In this document: in pieces, positions 61,301-64,000 of the stretch
Layout: the number at the start of each line of letters is the position of its first letter
How positions within the stretch are numbered: position 1 is the first letter of the stretch
NCBI RefSeq assembly: GCF_003952225.1
Contig: NZ_CP034437.1
Location: 5,876,001-5,940,000, forward strand
Origin: Paenibacillus albus
GTDB taxonomy: Bacteria; Bacillota; Bacilli; Paenibacillales; Paenibacillaceae
DNA length: 64,000 nt
Reading direction: 5' to 3'
The notes under the pieces: model-generated
Databases searched by the model: none
Seen by the model: the letters and a program-made list of their open reading frames with translations, nothing else
What the model was told of the DNA's origin: nothing
Translations under genes and position numbers: made by a program

Positions 61301-62378
61301 GCTTTCTTTATTCCAGCTTTTCGCGTTGATCATTCAAGCACAGTTCGGTTCCGAAGAGCTTGTACTGCCGAACAAGCTCTATTCCATCGTTCATCAGGAC
61401 AGCTGGATGATCCATCTCGCGGCTGGCTTTATAGTAGAGTTGGTGATTTGCATACTCTGGCTTCTGCTGCGCCGCTATCCTGGAATGGATATTTTTCGGA
61501 TTAATCCACGCTTGACCGGAAAATGGCTCGGGTCCATACTGAATCTCGCGTATACAGGCTATTTTCTGGTGTTAGGCGCTTTCCTCTTGGTTCGAATTTA
61601 CATGTTTTTGAATAAGTGGGTATACCCCCGAACCCCAGAGTGGGTGCTGCTCTCAGTGATTGTGGCCGCTGCCTGCTACATTGGCGCGCACCGTCTGCGT
61701 GCCATCGGCCGATACTATTCCCTTACTTTATTCACAACCGTTGTGTTCATCCTAATTGCGCTAAATGCATTCATCGAGCATGTGGATTGGCTGAATCTGC
61801 TGCCTATCGCGCAAACAAGCGGCGCTTCCTGGGTCAAAGGGATTGGTGCCTCGATGACGTCCCTCATCGGATTCGAGATGATGCTCGTATTCGCATCGCG
61901 CACGAATGGCAGCCCGAAGCAAATCCTGTTGACGGCGCTTGCCGCCAATGGTTTCGTTGTTATGATCCACGTGCTGCTCATTGTAGTAAGTCTGGTCTAT
62001 TTCTCTCCTGAAGAATTGAATATATTGCCGGAGCCGATTATTTACATGACCAAAACCTACTCGTTCTTGTTCGTCGAGCGAATTGACTTGATCTATCTAT
62101 CGTTCTGGATTATCTCTTCCATGGCTTGCTTGATCATCCAAGTCTATGCTGCTTCAATCGGCTTGGCTCAGACCTTCTCTAAGAAAGGAAGACCTTATTT
62201 CTTGTGCGGGGGAATGGCCCTTTGTTTAGCTACGGCTGTTTGGCTGGATCGCCCCTTCGCTATCGATCATTGGATTCCCTTCGTTCATGCGTATGCATTA
62301 GCCATGATCGTTGCCGTCCCGCTTGCTCTGCTCGCGATCTCCGCCATTCGAACAAGAAGAGGAGAGACTGCGCCGTGA
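61281..62378 (+). CDS. Spore germination receptor subunit B (GerAB family), second operon
   Basis: Membrane protein of 365 aa with about ten hydrophobic segments. ATG at 61281 (MNQTITKLSLFQLF) with GAGGATGG seven bases upstream, overlapping the gerA-type gene by 20 bases. LIIQAQFGSEELVLPNKL near the start takes the place of the usual GerB opening, and INPRLTGKWLGSILNLAYTGYFLVLGAF follows the family pattern. It couples to the gerC-type gene by a GTGA overlap. It probably forms the germinant-binding channel-like subunit. Confidence 0.92.
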   Translation: MNQTITKLSLFQLFALIIQAQFGSEELVLPNKLYSIVHQDSWMIHLAAGFIVELVICILWLLLRRYPGMDIFRINPRLTGKWLGSILNLAYTGYFLVLGAFLLVRIYMFLNKWVYPRTPEWVLLSVIVAAACYIGAHRLRAIGRYYSLTLFTTVVFILIALNAFIEHVDWLNLLPIAQTSGASWVKGIGASMTSLIGFEMMLVFASRTNGSPKQILLTALAANGFVVMIHVLLIVVSLVYFSPEELNILPEPIIYMTKTYSFLFVERIDLIYLSFWIISSMACLIIQVYAASIGLAQTFSKKGRPYFLCGGMALCLATAVWLDRPFAIDHWIPFVHAYALAMIVAVPLALLAISAIRTRRGETAP

Positions 62379-63502
62379 CTCGAAAAGTCATACTATCCTT
62401 GCTTTCATTGCTTGTGCTCGGCTTGACAGGCTGCTGGGATCAGAGCTTGTTAAAAGACAGCAACCTCATTACGTGCGTAGGAATCGATCAGAACGAGAAA
62501 GGTAAGGTTGAACTGACGGCAACGACGAATATTGGTATACCGGAGGTCGGAGTCGCCCATTCTACCCAAGGAAAGGGCGGACTTATCGTAACTGCCCTCG
62601 GCAATACGGTTCGCGAAGCCCGAATTATGATTGATCGTAAAACGACGAAATCGCTTAACGCATCCGAGCTTCAGATCGTGCTTGTAAGCGACAGCTTCGC
62701 GCGCAAAAACTTCATTTCCCCTCTGAACGTGTTTTTTCGTGACAGGTTAAGCAATCTGCATGCCAAAATCATCATCGTAGAAGGCAGTCCGAGTCATTTA
62801 ATGAGGACAATCTCGAAGGATAACCCCCAAGTGGGTCGCTACCTAGCGGATATGCTGCGAGGCCAAGAAAAGCGATTCATCGTGCCTGCCGTCAATTTAG
62901 GTTCTATTATCGGCGATATTTTGCCTCCGGGAAAAGACGCCCTCATCCCGGTTATGAAAGTCCAAGCCGATGAAGCCCAGATGCATGGGACTGCAATGAT
63001 TCATGATGAGAAAATGAAGGGTATTTTAACGGCCGATGAAACAGTAACGGCACTATCCTTCACGCCTAGTGAGCCTAATGAAGCGATGATTACGCTCAAA
63101 GTGGAGCAAGGCCTTTTTCCACCGATCCGTAATTACATGACGATAGCAGTGGTAGGGAAGAAAAGAAATCTCCATGTTCATATCGATCGCAATAACAAAA
63201 TCATAGCGCAGCTCGATGCCGTGCTAACCGCGCACATCCAGGAATTCGACAAGTACGATACCTATTCGGAAGCGAATATCCAGAAGTGGAATCGCGAGCT
63301 ATCCGAGCAATTGACCAAGAAAGCCAAGGACACCGTAGATAAGCTGCAGAAGAATCAATGCGATCTATACGGTATCGGAGAGCGAATCCGGGCTTTTCAC
63401 CCGAAGCTGTGGAGCTCGCTCGACTGGGAAACGGCGTATGGAGAAGTAGAATTTCAAGTGCAAGTGAAGGTACAGATTCAACATACCGGAGGAGTTAATT
63501 AA
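62375..63502 (+). CDS. Spore germination receptor subunit C (Ger(x)C family lipoprotein), second operon
   Basis: Lipoprotein of 375 aa. GTG at 62375 overlaps the gerB stop (GTGA), with GAGGAGAG eight bases upstream. Lipobox LTGC (Cys20) followed by WDQSLLKDSNLITCVGIDQNEKGKVEL, the classic GerC opening. ASELQIVLVSDSFARKN, the middle domain (KVQADEAQMHGTAMIHDEKMKG) and the last domain ending RIRAFHPKLWSSLDWETAYGEVEFQVQVKVQI complete it. Normal length. No T-rich terminator is evident downstream, so the 108-aa gene at 63592 may be read through. Confidence 0.92.
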   Translation: MTRKVILSLLSLLVLGLTGCWDQSLLKDSNLITCVGIDQNEKGKVELTATTNIGIPEVGVAHSTQGKGGLIVTALGNTVREARIMIDRKTTKSLNASELQIVLVSDSFARKNFISPLNVFFRDRLSNLHAKIIIVEGSPSHLMRTISKDNPQVGRYLADMLRGQEKRFIVPAVNLGSIIGDILPPGKDALIPVMKVQADEAQMHGTAMIHDEKMKGILTADETVTALSFTPSEPNEAMITLKVEQGLFPPIRNYMTIAVVGKKRNLHVHIDRNNKIIAQLDAVLTAHIQEFDKYDTYSEANIQKWNRELSEQLTKKAKDTVDKLQKNQCDLYGIGERIRAFHPKLWSSLDWETAYGEVEFQVQVKVQIQHTGGVN

Positions 63503-63591
63503 TGCTTTAGAAGGCTAGCAGCAGCCGGTGATTTCGGCTTGTTCTTATTCGAGCTTGTATTACATACCTTCGTGTTAAAGGGGGTTTTCGG

Positions 63592-63918
63592 ATGGAATAC
63601 GAGAATATTCGCTATGATGATGGGGATATCGGAACGGAATATTTCAGCACAAGGAAATCCTTCTTGTCGCGCTGGAAAGCTGAACTCATTGGGGAAATTG
63701 AGGGAAAACGATTCAAGGGCAAATTAGTCTATAAAATGGATGAAAATAAAGTCTACTGCGAACAGTTCACGCTTGTCCCAGTCGGGTCCAAAGAGCCGGT
63801 TCTGCAAGTTCGCGTTTACGATGATTATAGCGTTAAGGTCGTCAACCAGATCAAAGCAGAAGTGGACGTATGCCGCAGAGAGAAAGTCATTAAACTGGAA
63901 CTGAAGTATAAAGTATAA
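63592..63918 (+). CDS. Small protein of unknown function (108 aa)
   Basis: ATG with AAGGGGG seven bases upstream. Acidic-basic, beta-rich sequence (WKAELIGEIEGKRFKGKLVYKMDENKVYCEQFTLVP; EPVLQVRVYDDYSVKVVNQIKAEVDVCRREKVIKLELKYKV) without signal peptide or membrane segment. No family recognised. It lies 89 bases after the gerC-type gene and may share its transcript, though nothing in the sequence links it to germination. Confidence 0.62.
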   Translation: MEYENIRYDDGDIGTEYFSTRKSFLSRWKAELIGEIEGKRFKGKLVYKMDENKVYCEQFTLVPVGSKEPVLQVRVYDDYSVKVVNQIKAEVDVCRREKVIKLELKYKV

Positions 63919-63919
63919 A

Positions 63920-64000
63920 CTAACTCTCTCGATATGCCTTCGGATAATAGCCATAGTAATTTCGGAAAGACCGAGAGAACGAGAACAAATTGGGATACCC
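63920..64000 (-). CDS. AraC-type regulator, C-terminal end only
   Basis: The last 26 codons of a minus-strand gene that enters from the right edge. The translation GYPNLFSFSRSFRNYYGYYP continues KAYRES and stop. This is the final helix-turn-helix segment of AraC/YesN regulators (compare FFCxxFKKxxGxSPxxYR). It ends one base after the convergent 108-aa gene. Whether it is a YesN response regulator or a one-component AraC protein cannot be told. Confidence 0.82.
   Translation of the reverse strand, partial: GYPNLFSFSRSFRNYYGYYPKAYRES

Overview
The window looks like chromosome of a spore-forming, carbohydrate-scavenging Paenibacillus-type Firmicute. Evidence: Gram-positive Shine-Dalgarno sites (AGGAGG class) with frequent GTG/TTG starts, three YesM/YesN-type two-component pairs, CUT1 and RbsABC-type sugar ABC transporters with lipoprotein binding proteins, two gerA-type spore germination operons, a SAM-I riboswitch and CcpA-like cre sites. 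The genus assignment is inference. No rRNA, tRNA, IS transposase, phage gene or CRISPR array was seen.

Layout. (1) 1-7561 (-): an unknown 201-aa gene, a YesN regulator and a YesM kinase, then a terminator and an array of four hairpins, then an LplB-LplC-LplA type transporter whose binding protein runs off the left edge. (2) 7718-11175 (-): a PhyH-family dioxygenase, a DRE-TIM aldolase-family protein and class II fumarase. (3) 11292-19014 (-): an RbsA-RbsC-RbsB type importer followed by YesN, YesM and a membrane-anchored sugar-binding protein. The RbsB-type gene has lost its C-terminal part. (4) 19217-20366: a hot-dog thioesterase (-) and a DUF402 protein (+). (5) 20460-30059: a binding protein-permease-permease-SDR-galactonate dehydratase operon (-), divergent from its YesM/YesN pair (+). 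One permease carries a large extracytoplasmic insertion and the YesN protein a Gly-rich linker. (6) 30255-33263 (-): a Bax1/YccA-family membrane protein and an epimerase/ManD-RspA pair. (7) 33695-41335: an M42 aminopeptidase, a repeat-rich intergenic stretch, a lipoprotein, AlkD-gluconokinase, a serine hydrolase, a small membrane protein and a second PhyH protein. (8) 41512-48432: a four-gene catabolic operon of unknown substrate (creatininase family, unknown 637-aa protein, aldo/keto reductase, Gfo/Idh-like), divergent from a GH36 alpha-galactosidase. (9) 48478-48885: eight hairpins in a row. (10) 48913-63502: two gerA-gerB-gerC operons in opposite orientation. Between them lie a PhnP-like hydrolase, a GH2 beta-mannosidase-like enzyme, a third PhyH protein with a divergent AraC regulator, and a SAM-riboswitch-controlled pair (enolase-N-domain-like protein plus aldo/keto reductase). 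(11) 63592-64000: a small unknown protein and the end of an AraC gene.

Working together: binding proteins deliver oligosaccharides, sugars or sugar acids. YesM/YesN pairs probably sense the sugars outside and induce the neighbouring transporters. Cytoplasmic enzymes (galactonate and mannonate-type dehydratases, gluconokinase, GH36, GH2) break them down, and cre sites over or near promoters suggest catabolite repression. The most unusual items are the covarying hairpin arrays, the SAM riboswitch in front of a non-methionine gene pair, the truncated binding protein inside a sensor-transporter operon, the permease with an extracellular domain insertion, and a 185-bp self-complementary repeat element.
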